From Arthrobotrys musiformis (taxonomy: Eukaryota; Ascomycota; Orbiliomycetes; Orbiliales; Orbiliaceae), in the NCBI GenBank assembly GCA_036971715.1, contig JAVHJL010000007.1, forward strand, positions 2,914,001-2,978,000: a stretch of 64,000 nucleotides of DNA, read 5' to 3'. Both the position numbers and the translations under genes were made by a program. A model generated the notes under the pieces. The model was given only the letters and a program-made list of their open reading frames with translations. It made no database searches and was not told where the DNA came from. The stretch's first letter is position 1. Every line of letters starts with the position of its first letter. Shown here piece by piece: positions 45,830 to 57,138 of this stretch.

Positions 45830-47911
45830 CTATGATTCCAAGTCAATGATGTCGATTTCCCCCATGCTCCCAAATTCTGGGATCCCTTCCATGGACAACG
45901 CCCCGTCTACAACCTGATGAACTATATTTGGATCTGCCGAACCCCCTGCCCCGGGTTTAGTCTTAAACGCCGAATCTCGATCGATATCGTCGCCCGAGGA
46001 TAGGTCACCCAATGATTCTTTTGAAACACTAGCACCTTCAGATTGCGATATTGATGGATTGTTTTTGGGCCTGTCCGATTCTGCTTTACCTCGAGTTTTG
46101 GATTTGTTCTTATCTTCGCTGTCAACTTTGTTAAGACGAGCCCAGTCTTCATTACCATGATCATAGGGGCTCTTCGAAAAGGGCCTGGACTCGGCGTCAT
46201 CACCACCCGCCATCCCCAAACCCGGATCATTCCAGGAAGTTCCGGCCATGCCGCCTACACTATCCCAGTGCGAATCCGCTTCATCGAGCTTCTCGTCATC
46301 ATAATAATCATAGTTATCATCATCATCATCATCATCGAATTTCGGGACATCATGATCATGATCATGATCATAATCTCTATACCCAAACCCATTCTGCCCC
46401 TGATTATACCGATAGTCATCTGCCGCATTCCAGATCCTCGTCAACCCCTTCCCAAGCTTGCTGGGCTTACAATCCGCGGTACCCCATTTCTTCTGAAATA
46501 GTGATCTCCCAACGGTAGCCATAGTCCACCACGCAGTTTCAAACCCATATGAATCATAGGTCCACGGTTCTCCCTGGCCCCCCTTCAGCTCATCCTGCCA
46601 GATATTCCTGTCCGGTTGGCCAACATTTTTAACTCTCGTCATACTCTTCAACTCCCTTTTCAGCATTTTATACCTCCTAGACCCTACCCCGCCACCCCCC
46701 TCATTCCTCTTCCTTTCCTTCGAACCAGGACCCTGTAAAACAGACATCCCCTCATCTCCAAAGAAGGAATACTCAGGATCGCTAACATGTTCCGCAACAT
46801 CAAATATATCCCCCACCCTCCTCTCCAAAATCTCAAACCCATGCAACCTCATCCGCTCATAATAATCGCAATCAGTATTATAATACGGAATAAACACATC
46901 CCAAGCCCCAATCTTAACATCCGTATCCGCCGCCACACCAACATTAACAAGCGACAAATGATCGAAATCATACCACACCAACCCCCACCGTTTCCCCTCT
47001 TTAGCCTTCCCCGTAGAATTCATCCCGGGATATAAAGACACAAGCGACGACACAACCCCCTCATAAAAAGATTTATAAGGCCGTTTCCCTTCATCGCTCA
47101 AAACGACCACATCCTGATGCGTCCAGTAGTAATGAGTCCACCCCTTCCCCATCGCCGTCGACAGCATGAAATTCTGCAACTGCGCAAAAGTTAACAACGT
47201 CGGTGTGCGGATGATGTTAACCCCGTATCTGCTACGGTAGAGATTATAATCCATATGAAACGGATTAGAATCCGACAGGAGACCGCGGAGATTAGCGTCC
47301 ATGGTGCCCGTATTATCAATAATATAGATTTGTGAACGCGGCCACCCGGCGGCGATGTAAGAAAGAACCGTTTGGCGGAGCATGAGGTGGTTGCGGCCGA
47401 AGGGGACGAATAGGGGGGTCATGGGGGACTGTGTGATTAGTTTTTTGGTAGCGACAAAAGTGGGCGAGTCTTTACGAAGAACGTTGTGGTATGGAACGGC
47501 GGGGTAGCGGCTCCCGGGGAGTGACGGGAGAAAGTAAGGGTCCGTGTTCTGAGCATTGTCCGAGACTCTAATCGATGGTTGAGACAAAAAATCTAACGAA
47601 TTTCGAGCGATATCAAAACCCGAAGGGGCGGAAGGAGGAGCTATAGCGGTATTATGCAATGAGATAAAGTATCCCAATCCGATCCCGACTAGGAATACCA
47701 CAGTGGGGAACCTAAATATGGCCGTGAAGCTGTGCGTAATATACTCGTATATTTCGACGAAGATATCGAACCAGCATACTTTGGGGTATCTCTGGTGGTG
47801 CTTGTATTTTTCCACGGGGTCGCTTCTATTACGCTCGAAACTATTGTCATACCCTGGTCTCGCGGTGGCATATCCCAACCTGGAGTGGTTGGGCCAGGCC
47901 ATGGCGGCCAT
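45830..47911 (-). CDS. type II membrane glycosyltransferase-like protein, single exon, 693 aa
   Basis: The frame opens slightly upstream with TTG; the first ATG is 47911-47909. About 67 cytoplasmic residues precede one membrane segment (residues about 68-86, PTVVFLVGIGLGYFISLH), then a lumenal domain, the topology of Golgi glycosyltransferases. The lumenal part (about 140-480) has a nucleotide-sugar-transferase look: LRQTVLSYIAAGWPRSQIYI IDNT, GWTHYYWTHQDVVVLSDE (an acidic cluster in place of a clear DxD) and GAWDVFIPYYNTDCDYYERM. I do not know a donor or acceptor. The C-terminal 200 residues are disordered and highly acidic, with Asp/His repeats (DYDHDHDHDV, seven consecutive Asp) and a Lys/Ser-rich segment. 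The family is likely a fungal-specific glycosyltransferase group; the membrane topology is better supported than the activity. Confidence 0.75.
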   Translation of the reverse strand: MAAMAWPNHSRLGYATARPGYDNSFERNRSDPVEKYKHHQRYPKVCWFDIFVEIYEYITHSFTAIFRFPTVVFLVGIGLGYFISLHNTAIAPPSAPSGFDIARNSLDFLSQPSIRVSDNAQNTDPYFLPSLPGSRYPAVPYHNVLRKDSPTFVATKKLITQSPMTPLFVPFGRNHLMLRQTVLSYIAAGWPRSQIYIIDNTGTMDANLRGLLSDSNPFHMDYNLYRSRYGVNIIRTPTLLTFAQLQNFMLSTAMGKGWTHYYWTHQDVVVLSDEGKRPYKSFYEGVVSSLVSLYPGMNSTGKAKEGKRWGLVWYDFDHLSLVNVGVAADTDVKIGAWDVFIPYYNTDCDYYERMRLHGFEILERRVGDIFDVAEHVSDPEYSFFGDEGMSVLQGPGSKERKRNEGGGGVGSRRYKMLKRELKSMTRVKNVGQPDRNIWQDELKGGQGEPWTYDSYGFETAWWTMATVGRSLFQKKWGTADCKPSKLGKGLTRIWNAADDYRYNQGQNGFGYRDYDHDHDHDVPKFDDDDDDDNYDYYDDEKLDEADSHWDSVGGMAGTSWNDPGLGMAGGDDAESRPFSKSPYDHGNEDWARLNKVDSEDKNKSKTRGKAESDRPKNNPSISQSEGASVSKESLGDLSSGDDIDRDSAFKTKPGAGGSADPNIVHQVVDGALSMEGIPEFGSMGEIDIIDLES

Positions 47912-49533
47912 GTCTTCTGCCAATTCCTAGCAGTAGTTCAAAGCTAATAGATTTATTTAGGCGACGGTAACGATCAATATGAGAGGGACAATTTAATCTG
48001 GACAGACAATAGTATTCGGACTAGGAAAAGATCACGCAGTATTGCAATGCAATACGAAATCCTCGAAATTGAATTCGAATAGGCTTATTTCAATACAGAG
48101 AAATATTTGACTGCCGTCAAATATCGGTATACGTGGGGTAATACAGGCAGAGGTAGGAAGCCGGTGAATAAATTTGCCGCAGGAGAAAGACAGGAGAACC
48201 GCCCCATGGCATCAAGGCCAAATACCCGTACTATATACAGGTGCGGAGAGCACGCCACCCCATTCTCCCGCACCCGCTAACATGGATCGCATTATATCAC
48301 ACAGAACATGGAACACAAAGTTGAGGGCAATGTCGAGAGCTAGAGCGTGTGCATGTTGGGGGCACCGGCCGAGATGTTGTATAAATCCGAGACTGGTACT
48401 GGTCCGGCACTGCCCGCCAGAAAACAATCAAATGCATGGTCATATAGGCACGCATGTTCGCCACTAACAGTATTGCCCGTCCATTTGGATTGCTACTTGG
48501 ACGTTATGTGGCTATTAGTCGCATTGTGTACGTGTATCGCCATGGGCTTTTCATATGGCATAACGCTGACGGTTGTGGTTCCGTTATGAGTTGCACGTTG
48601 CAATTGGATGTTACGGTTGTGGAACTAGCTTATTCCAAAACGCTGTAAGCTAAGCATGGCACCTGCTGCAAGTATGTTATGAAAAGTAGGCTTAGCCCCC
48701 AGACTAAAGTAACAACTTCAAATTACCATACAAAATGGGTTCATTTTGCTATATTAAATTTAGTTAGAAATCAACTGGCCAATCTAATTACAGGCTTAAC
48801 TTGTCTCGTAAACCAGAGCTGGCCGAAGGTACTGGTCGAATTCTGACCTACTACGAGCCTAATTCTAACCAGTCTGGTATATTTTTCGATTTTACTTTTT
48901 GGCATACTTTCTGGTTTACCTCTATTTTTTGACCTACTTTTTGGTCATTCTACTGTACTATTTAAGTAATAAATAATGGAGCTGATTAGGCCAGAAGGTG
49001 GGTTGGAACTAGGCCGGTATGTCGGGGTCACTGGCTGGGCCGGTGGGCTAGAGCTTGGGTCAGAACTTGGGTCAGAGCTGGGCCGGTTAGGAGGTCAGAA
49101 CGTAGGTTGGCTTGTGGTTAACTAGGTGAATTTCAGCCTCTTACCTCCAAATAAGCGAGAACAGGGGTTATGCTCGTAGCGTTTTGAAACAAAAAGTCCA
49201 CCATAAAACTACCTACACCTTTGGCTAGCTTTGGTTTATGGGACTGCTACAGTATCTATTTTGCTTTGAAATCAACGAGACCCTGGAATCAAATTGTAAT
49301 TACGTAAGTAGAGGCGTACGCAATGAAGCGGTTTCGAAGCCGCAATATCTGCAGATGTCGAGACAGGGTCAAGCCGCACTGCCAGGCCTTGCTTCCGCAA
49401 TTTGTCCCTCGACAAGGTGACCAAAAACACTGACGGCACTGAAAAGCAGCAGCCTTCCCACACGACACGCGCCGACTGACCAACCCGTTCACTGTTTTGC
49501 TCCGCCCTCTTCGTCTTTTTCTTCTTTTCTCTC

Positions 49534-49564
<31 letters not shown>

Positions 49565-51204
49565 ATTTTGGGCGACAAAAAAAGTTGAATTCTCAGTTAT
49601 AGCGCTATAGCTATAGCTTAACCGCTGCGAGGTTATCAACTCGTAGACTCATTCTAACATTCGCGGAGGCGTTCTCATGGGACCACGAGGATTCCCCACT
49701 GCTTATCTAGGGTCGACATCTGCGAGTATCGGCCTTGAGGTGGATAAAAAACAATACCAATCGCTCGCCGATTGAACCTCATCCTTGATGTTAGTCATGC
49801 ACCGATGTCCCATTTTTTCTCCTGCGCAGGGTCCCAGTTGGACTTCAGATTTCTGCGTTCGACACTCTTGCTTAGTCAATTGAGTGCAACTTTATTCGCT
49901 CCCCGCCTGGACAAAACAAACAACATCCCCTGTTGTAATTGGCACGTGCCGCAAGAGGAGGGGGAGGGAACGCTTCCCGCCGCATTGATTCCTTTCGGAA
50001 CCTGAAACCCATAACGCAATGTTGATCCTAACCAGGCTATGTTTATTCGCGGAGGAAGTTGGACAATTGATTATTTTGGTTGGACAATCGGACGTGGCAG
50101 AGGGAAGGCTGAGAAGAATACACGGCCAAGAGCTCGAGAGCGAGGGAGGAAGAAAAAAATGTCGAATGTTGACGCGCCGGTTTTCAGACGAGCCAAGAGC
50201 GGCAAAATCCAGCAGACCGTTTTGATCGGGTGTTGACACCTCGACGACCGATGGGCTCCACTGGTGACTGCATTGGTTGGGAGGTGAAGATTCGACGCCT
50301 TGCGTACAGCTAGGCACAATAAGTTGAATGTTGGAAGTTGACTAATCGCTGCCATCCGTAGTAAAGCCTGAGAAATTGCTAGAATCCAGATACCGCGGGG
50401 CATTCTACGTATCATAATCGACATGGTCCCTGGTTCTCAGGCTCTGCTCGTCGACCTCGACGGTTTTCTCATTGGTGTGCTTTCAGGCGAACCCGGTAGC
50501 AGCATTAGGACATCATCACTATGGTCAGTCGACTCAATTGGCCATGGCAACCTGCAGGAAGGGAAAAATGAGGATCGGTGGCTTGAATCTCTGACTAAGG
50601 TATCGTCTGCACGAACTAAAAGACGTACCCGTCGTACGTACCAGGCCTGGGATGGCAGATCTCGCAAGAATCGCGGGCTGGATGTTCTGTAGCATATTTT
50701 TGGTGGGCAAGGCAAGGACGTACTGTCCGGCCCTTCGATCTCCCAAAAACCAGGTAGGAAATGGCCCCGCCTCTGATTGGCGGCCCGCCGGGACTTGCAT
50801 ATTGTCCTGTTTTCTCGAGGTCTTTTGACAGGGGTATCATTACCACACTCACCTCGTTCTCATTCTGTCGGCTTGTATATATATACAGCAAAACGAAAAT
50901 AAAAAGGGCTTAGATCGCACCTCTAGACTAAGGGGTTCTTCTAAAACAATTTTCTCCTCATGCTCAATTCAAAAACTTTAACTTCTTAATATTTGTATTG
51001 GCACAACCATATTTTTTCCCGCGCATGGGGCCACGGCCGAGGCGGCGTGGTTATTGATTTATCTTGATCCCCGAACTCCATTTATAAAAATACCACACAA
51101 CGCAGTTTAGGTGTCCTTGGAGTCCTCAAAGCCGGGTCATAGCTCAGTAATTTCGGGCTTTGATCCAGGCTGGAGGCTTTCCGAGTTCGAGCCTATCCAT
51201 ATAA
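47912..51204. other. 3.3-kb intergenic region
   Basis: Contains the promoter of the glycosyltransferase-like gene at left. A degenerate repetitive patch at about 48830-49140 repeats words such as GGGTCAGA and CTGGGCCGGT on one side and TTTTTGACCTACTTTTTGG on the other. A run of 26 T lies at 49539-49564, and TATAGCGCTATA occurs near 49600. A tRNA-like string at 51131-51200 was rejected. No protein gene recognised. Confidence 0.45.
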
Positions 51205-52718
51205 ATATACACTTTTTATTTGTTCTTTTTACTCCTCTTCAAAATATTTGAAGCAGACCTAAACGCTTTCCCAAACTCGCATTATCTAGATAACGATTTC
51301 ATTCAAGGACCCACCCTTCTTTATTTCTGGGTATATCCAAACAACCATAGTGGCCAAGCTTGTTTTGATCCAGCTAATGAGGGACGACGTTTTCTCGATC
51401 AACCCCAACCTGGCCCCTATTTTAATCCCGACCTCTTTGCCACCACCCCCAACCTCTTCCTTCCCCCCTACACACCCGCGCCTGCAGCAAGTCTTATTTG
51501 GACTGGTCCCTATACAAACTCCCTGGCCGGCGATAGCTGTATGTACAAATTCGACGAAAACACACATATATTGAAGGTCTAGAAGTGCATTTTGACTAAC
51601 ATTTGCGCGTTATTGCAGACATTGACGAGTGTAATCAATACTCGCCTGAACCTGTCGCCGGGTTTGATATTGGAACAAGCAGTCCATCCGTACAGCCATT
51701 CCTCGACGCATTAGTCGACGACTTTCTCGACCAATTCTGGCCCGAGGATCATGACCAATACTATCAAGATGGCGGTGATACCCTCGACACCCCCCAAAGT
51801 CACTTTCCTGGGGTTATGAGGACGGCTTATGACGCCCCAGTGGAACCTAGTGAGTATACCGTGCTTGCATAAAATCTTCGAAGTACTCGCATAATTTTGG
51901 ATGATGTCGAGCTGACAGTCCTTTCCCCCCTCTCTTCAGCTGCTTTTTCTTCTCAATCCCCTTCTCTTACTACGACCCCTTCTCCTTTTTATTTGCAATC
52001 GAATCATCAAACTCCTTCTCCGCGGCTTCCGAGACCACCTACACCCAATGTGTACTCGGAGGACCCATTTAATATTATCGGTGGTGCGTGGGTGGCCCCG
52101 CTGCCCTCACCTCCAGCACAATCTGTCATCCATCCCCCCTCTACTTCGCCAACGCAGACCGCTTCTACCCCCGACGAAAGTCCAGAGCCCACAAGTAATG
52201 AGGAAGTCGAGCTTCTACAAGCTGACCTTGAACATCTTGTCGAAAATATTGGCCTGGAAGCAGCAATCAAAAATCGGGACAGGGAACGGGAAACGCGCAA
52301 AAAACCTGCCAAAGAGCGAAGTCAAAGGAAAGTGGAAGCGGATAGAAAACGGTCACAGAAGAACGAGTCCGGCACCAAAAGGCGACATGTTCGTAACTTT
52401 GTCTGTCCTGAGCCTGGATGCAAATCTTCTGCCTGGAGCAATGAAAAACTCTTCCAGGATCACCTCGGCGAACACGGTATTAAACCATTTATTTGCAAGC
52501 TATGCGGGGCTTCATTCTCAAGAGAAGACAACGCCATTGGCCATCTCAAAACGTCAAAAAATCTTCTACACAATAAAACACGAGAGCGCCTCCTTAAAGC
52601 CAAAAAGCGTGCAAATTATATTAACCACCAGTTCGCGACAATTTCTCAATCCTCGGAGCCATCTGCGCCCCCTCAAAACCCCTCCGCATCATCGATAATA
52701 GTCCTTTCTCCGCTTTGA
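51205..52718 (+). CDS. C2H2 zinc-finger protein, at least 3 exons; 5' end unresolved
   Basis: Exons: up to 51538, 51619..51849, 51940..52718. Intron 1 has donor GTATGT, branch CTAAC and acceptor TTGCAG; intron 2 has donor GTGAGT, branch CTGAC and acceptor TCTTCAG. The first exon frame is open from 51205 but contains no in-frame ATG, so the true start is probably in an upstream exon, possibly spliced to the acceptor GAAGCAG ending at 51256. The N-terminal part is rich in Pro, Asp and aromatics (activation-like); the middle has a coiled, highly basic segment (RERETRKKPAKERSQRKVEADRK cut here). Two C2H2 fingers follow: CPEPGCKSSAW...HLGEH and CKLCGASFSREDNAIGH, then a basic tail. Probably a nuclear DNA-binding protein with unknown targets. 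Confidence 0.7.
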
Positions 52719-53166
52719 TTTTTTGTTCCTCTTTTTATGCTTTACTTTTATTCTTCTTAACCTTTCCTTTACACAAATTTTAGAACAAACCCCTTTTGAT
52801 AATCTACCCTTTCTTCTTTTCTCTCTTTAATCCCCATTTTGTTCAGCCCCAGCTCTTGCTTAAAAGTCTAATACATGCCCAAACCTGTCTCAAAATTATA
52901 ACAATTCATATTTTATTGTACAAAAGAATTTTGAGGTATATTCTTGCAAAAGAAGACTTCAAAAGACAAATTTCTGTACGCCCCTCTTAACATACACCTA
53001 GCACCTCTACCCGCGCCACAGGACGGCTTTCATATCGTCCCTGAACTCAGCCGGGTGTGGCAGGGTTCCATCTGACAAGAGAAGAGAAAAGAAAAAAAGC
53101 AGTTTCTTAACCGGGCACGAGAAAAAATACCCCAAGGTCTCCTGCTAACCAGGGAGGAGCCAGACA

Positions 53167-53248
53167 CATTCCCTTGGACGGTGTTGTAGATCAAGTTCAG
53201 GATGGATCGCGTTCATCCTGAACTTGATCTACAAATTCCATGGGAATG
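53167..53248. repeat. 82-nt near-perfect inverted repeat (hairpin)
   Basis: Inner arms 53186-53204 and 53214-53232 are a perfect 19-bp inverted repeat (GTAGATCAAGTTCAGGATG and its complement) around a 9-nt centre GATCGCGTT. Outer arms 53167-53178 (CATTCCCTTGGA) and 53237-53248 (TCCATGGGAATG) add 11 of 12 paired bases. It could be a small foldback element, a hairpin-RNA source or a 3'-end structure. Confidence 0.9.
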
Positions 53249-53381
53249 TTCTCTTCCTCCCCACGGTTCGGGCGGTTGAGACCTTAGAGAGGTAGGCGGA
53301 CTTGATGAATCCGGCTTCAGAGACAACCACAAGCACCCACTCCACACAAACACACACTTTAACAAATAAATGGATCGAATG

Positions 53382-53492
53382 CTCACCGTGGTGGTGGCAG
53401 GAGGGGGCGACATGAGCGATGATTGGGATAGGAAACCAGGATCTATCCTCTTTTCCCTCAGATTGCCCCCCTCCTGCCACCAGCTCGGTGAG
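53382..53492. repeat. 111-nt nested inverted repeat (second hairpin)
   Basis: Three nested arm pairs: CTCACCG (53382-53388) with CGGTGAG (53486-53492); 53392-53408 (TGGTGGCAGGAGGGGGC) with 53465-53482 (one extra base); and GGATAG (53426-53431) with CTATCC (53443-53448). The shape is that of a precursor-like long hairpin or a degenerate foldback element. Confidence 0.8.
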
Positions 53493-53973
53493 ACATTCAA
53501 TATCCAACTATATACAACACCAATTTACCCCGGGTTTCTATCTTTAATCAACGTGGTTGTTATCTTGAAGCTGGAGGATATATCTGAGACTGCCCCTGAG
53601 CCCAGTGGAACCGCTACTTGTCAGCATGATGCTAGTACTTATCAGAGACAGTGTTTTATTTTTTTCCGTTTCCATGTATCTAGAACCATCTTCCGTGGAA
53701 GTTATCCCGGATTGCAATTATCAATGCAGAGCTTCCAAACCCTGACCTTTTCTTCACATGACCGAGGATACTATATAGTGTCCAGTACGTAGGCCTTTCT
53801 TTTGACCTCATAACCTTCTACGTTCTCTAAAAACAAGCCAGTTGACTGAATTCCGCCACTTAAAGCCAATATACCTTCGACTACCTCAAGATATATATAA
53901 CCGAAGAATGTCGACCAATAAAAACACTATACAGATCTATAAACAACAAACGAAAGGAAATTTAAAAAGGACA

Positions 53974-55559
53974 TCACAAGAAGATACGACGAATCATATC
54001 CCTCCCAAAAGTAGTTTTATACCCCTCCGGGCTCTCGACCATCTGCCTAACCCGATTGCCCCCCAACGGGTGCAACCACCCATCGCAATCCCCTTCAACC
54101 TCATCCGCCTCTCCCATCTCCTCCACAGTCGGCTTCTTCCTCGTCCGCCTATCAACAACATACATCCCCCTAGTCCACTGCCCCGTAGCATCAACCCTAA
54201 TATCCCTACCCTCCACCGCCTTCCACCCTTCAACCCCCCTCATAATCATATACCACACACAAAGCGGATCATGCAACGAAATATCCACATCCTGAACCCG
54301 CTTTTCCGTAGCACCAGCTTCAGCAGTATACAACTCCTCCATCTTCCGGAACGTAGCGTGGATAAATACACCGCACCACTGCGCCAACGGACTTCCCTCT
54401 TCTTTAAGCGTGGAGGTTATGCTATTACACTCCGCTTCGTTGAGGAGGTGCATTGTGGTTATATCCAACGGAAATATCGTGAGGTTTAGCTTGGAAGGGA
54501 GGACATCCGGGTATGGTTTTAGGGATACGCATGGTGGGAGGGTGGTACTTGGCTTCGGGCTGGTTAGAGCGAATACCCTGGCCGCGGCCACTGCATCGGC
54601 ATAAGCGTTGAATTCGGCTGTCGGGGTGACGTTTCCTTCCATATCTATGGTGCCGGACATGATCACTACCTCCTTTGCGAGGAGGAAGGTTTCTGGATCG
54701 TGTGCTGCTGCCAACGCGAGGTTGGTGAGGGGCCCCACGGCGACTATGGTGACCGTATGAGGTGGGTTCTTTTTAAGTTGGGAGAGGATTTCGAGGTGGG
54801 ATGGGGATGAGGAAGGGGTGAACAGTGCTTCATGGGGGAGAGGGGTGGGGTTTTCAGGGGGGATTGGAGCAGAGGAAGCCGAAGGAGAGTGGAAGAGGTG
54901 GCGGAATAGCTCTTCGGGGGTAAAGTGTGGAGCCTTTTTAATATAATTAGTCTACACCCGTATACCGTCCAAATCTAGTGAATATAAGTACCTTCGTATG
55001 GACCCCGCCGAGGCCGTCGGCTCCATGGAAGTAGTCCGCCATAAGGATCTGCTCATCCAGCGGCTGCTCTGCCCCTACGGCCACAATCGGCTTGCATTTC
55101 CGCAGAGACTCATACCCCAATGGCTTTCCTTTGGCCTTTCGCCATTCCAATTCCTTCTCGAGGACGTGGAACAGGGAGACAGCGTTCCTCAGGCAGCTAT
55201 AAGAGCTTATTAACCCCGATTCATTTTATATTGCAATATCTTGGATGTATACATACTTCTCGACATCAATGTTGCCGAATGTAAGCTAACCAGCAGACAA
55301 ACATTAGTAACCCGAAACTAGGAACCGAACGAGGGTTTTTGAATAGAAACTCACCGAAATAAGCAAAAGCTCAATCTCCTCCGCCGACGCAGATAACGCC
55401 AATAACAGCGCGAGGATATCATCCACACTAGAACAGTACGAGGTCAGTCATAGTACACCATCTCACAAAAAAGGACCTATAACTCCCGGCATGCACCCGA
55501 GATTATGGCGGGGTAACGCACCCTGGATCGGTGTCTATAATGATCTTTTCGGGAGCCAT
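53974..55559 (-). CDS. nucleoside hydrolase (inosine-uridine preferring family), 5 exons, 434 aa
   Basis: Model complement(join(53974..54933, 54992..55196, 55257..55285, 55355..55427, 55522..55559)); 1305 nt. The enzyme family cleaves the N-glycosidic bond of ribonucleosides, releasing base and ribose for salvage. The N-terminus reads APEKIIIDTDPGVDDILALL (DTDPGVDD, residues 9-16), the Ca2+/ribose-binding motif of the family. Other landmarks: SLTFGNIDV after exon 3, HGADGLGGV, the AVGPLTNLALA motif, MSGTID (the usual MGG/MSG position), EFNAYADAVAAARVF and SLHDPLCVWY (the conserved HDP near the end). At 434 aa it is longer than the usual 310-380 because of a Ser/Pro-rich insertion (FHSPSASSAPIPPENPTPL) and a C-terminal extension. 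Exon 3 is only 29 nt. No signal peptide, so probably cytosolic. Confidence 0.92.
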
Positions 55560-56041
55560 TGTATATTACTTATGTTCGTGAAAGTGCGGACGATGACAGA
55601 GAGATAACAGAGGCCCGAGATATGAATACAAGCTAAGTTAATTACAAGCTTAAGCTTTCAACGTTTTATCAGCCCAAATCGGATTAGGCAAGGACATGCC
55701 TGCTCCAGCGTTCGGTGTTTGCCGGACCTCGTGTTGGAGATTTGGAGCCGTGCTGCGTTGTTCGCTTCGGGCTTCAGCTGGTAAACTTTTTTTCTCTTGG
55801 GGGAGTTTGTCCACAGAGTTTGCCTGCAGCGGCCAACTCCCCGTTCTCCGATGCATTCATTACTTATGATCAATTGTATGGGTACATTATGTACCCTAAC
55901 AAGAAGATCACTGCCTGGGTCCTGGAATTCGTTTTTAAGATGTCTAAAATTGTTGTAAATAGTTAATTTGGTCAGAGGCATCTACTCCGCCGGAAGGCAT
56001 AAGGAGTGTGTTGGCGTGTTGTATTTAGATGCGTCAATACT

Positions 56042-56061
56042 ATTACATTACATTACATTAC
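56042..56061. repeat. short tandem repeat (ATTAC)4
   Basis: Four uninterrupted ATTAC units in the divergent intergenic region. Confidence 0.9.
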
Positions 56062-56982
56062 TCCAAATCCACGCAGATCTAGATACTCCGGGCTAGGTCC
56101 TCGGTCTCACATTGTTGATCGCGGGCTATGTTCAACGGCATTTGTGTGCGTGTGCTATTTCAAGCTGGCAGGCTAGCAAGGCGTGAAACGGCCTTTGTGG
56201 TATAAAGAAAGTTATTTTACACACTTCTTCTTCCGTATATCTTGGCGCGCCTCGAGCTCCTACATAGTGGGTATTGGATGGCATCTTAGCCTCAACCGCC
56301 ATACAGAGGTGGCTCTGCTCTGCGGAGTGTATTCTTCAGACTTTTCTAACTGTTAAAATTTTCGAAAAATATTTGGTGCAAAGAGTATGAGCCGAAAGTT
56401 TAGAAATTCAAGGGTGATAACAATCGATGCTGTCGGTGTGAATATTTAAATGCAACCGTTTATTAAGCGCCTAATTAGGCTGAGGGGAAGGACACGTGCT
56501 GATATCGATATCTTATACTATGTACACTTCGTATTTACTATCTGCATACACAATTGCTGGGGCCGAATTCGACACCCGCGTACATGCTTGTTCACGTCAA
56601 TGAAAAACCCCCCCTGTCTTTCGCACTTTTGTCACTGCTGGTGGTGTATGGGACAAATGTGCGATATCCCCACCTTTTCGGAGGCCGGAGGGAAGTTTCG
56701 CAAAAGAAAAGACAAGAGGATCCTGCATGCAGCTATTTCTGGGAGAATTGGCCAATTGTAAACGTCTTCGGGAATGACCAAGGCCAGCTATGTCAACGTT
56801 GACCAAACCGGATTTAACTAAGGCCACAGGATCCCATGCCCACAAGTGGGGCTGACAGCTACCCAGTCAGCGATATCCACCGGCGCGGCCTGCTAGCCGG
56901 CGATTTGTCACCAGCCGCGTCAACTTTTGAGAGATGTTTCCACTTAAGGAAGGGGCTAGGCCGTTTTGGGGGTACATCCACC

Positions 56983-57015
56983 GCGCATGCGGCTAGTCTG
57001 GAGCGCATGCGGCTA
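56983..57015 (+). repeat. 13-bp direct repeat, two copies 20 bp apart
   Basis: GCGCATGCGGCTA occurs at 56983-56995 and 57003-57015. The period of 20 bp (about two helical turns) is compatible with paired protein-binding sites, but this is only a suggestion. Confidence 0.7.
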
Positions 57016-57138
57016 ATTTTTGTGTGTGATATCACGTCCTCCATCCAATCAGCGTCTAGATCGATGAGTATTTGCGTCTTTGGCAAAGTTATCCTGCAAA
57101 TGCGCATGGGGCCGCTTTGGTGCTGGCTAGCCGCGATA

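Larger units (their letters stand above)
52719..53973. other. convergent intergenic region with two hairpins
   Basis: Lies between the 3' ends of the zinc-finger gene (+) and the nucleoside hydrolase gene (-). It holds two long inverted repeats listed separately. Frames across the hairpins (53213-53500 -, 53370-53792 +) have no protein features and their open state follows from the inverted sequence. Confidence 0.5.

Noticed and set aside
46157..47035. Ile/Pro-rich open frames on the plus strand
   Set aside because: They are antisense to the glycosyltransferase-like gene and mirror its Asp-rich codons.
51131..51200. tRNA-like string (TAGCTCAG ... GAGTTCGAGCC)
   Set aside because: It contains A-box and B-box-like words, but the acceptor, D and T stems do not pair, so no cloverleaf forms.
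53213..53792. Open frames of 95-140 codons on both strands
   Set aside because: They run across the inverted repeats, start partly at non-ATG codons, and have no domain or signal.
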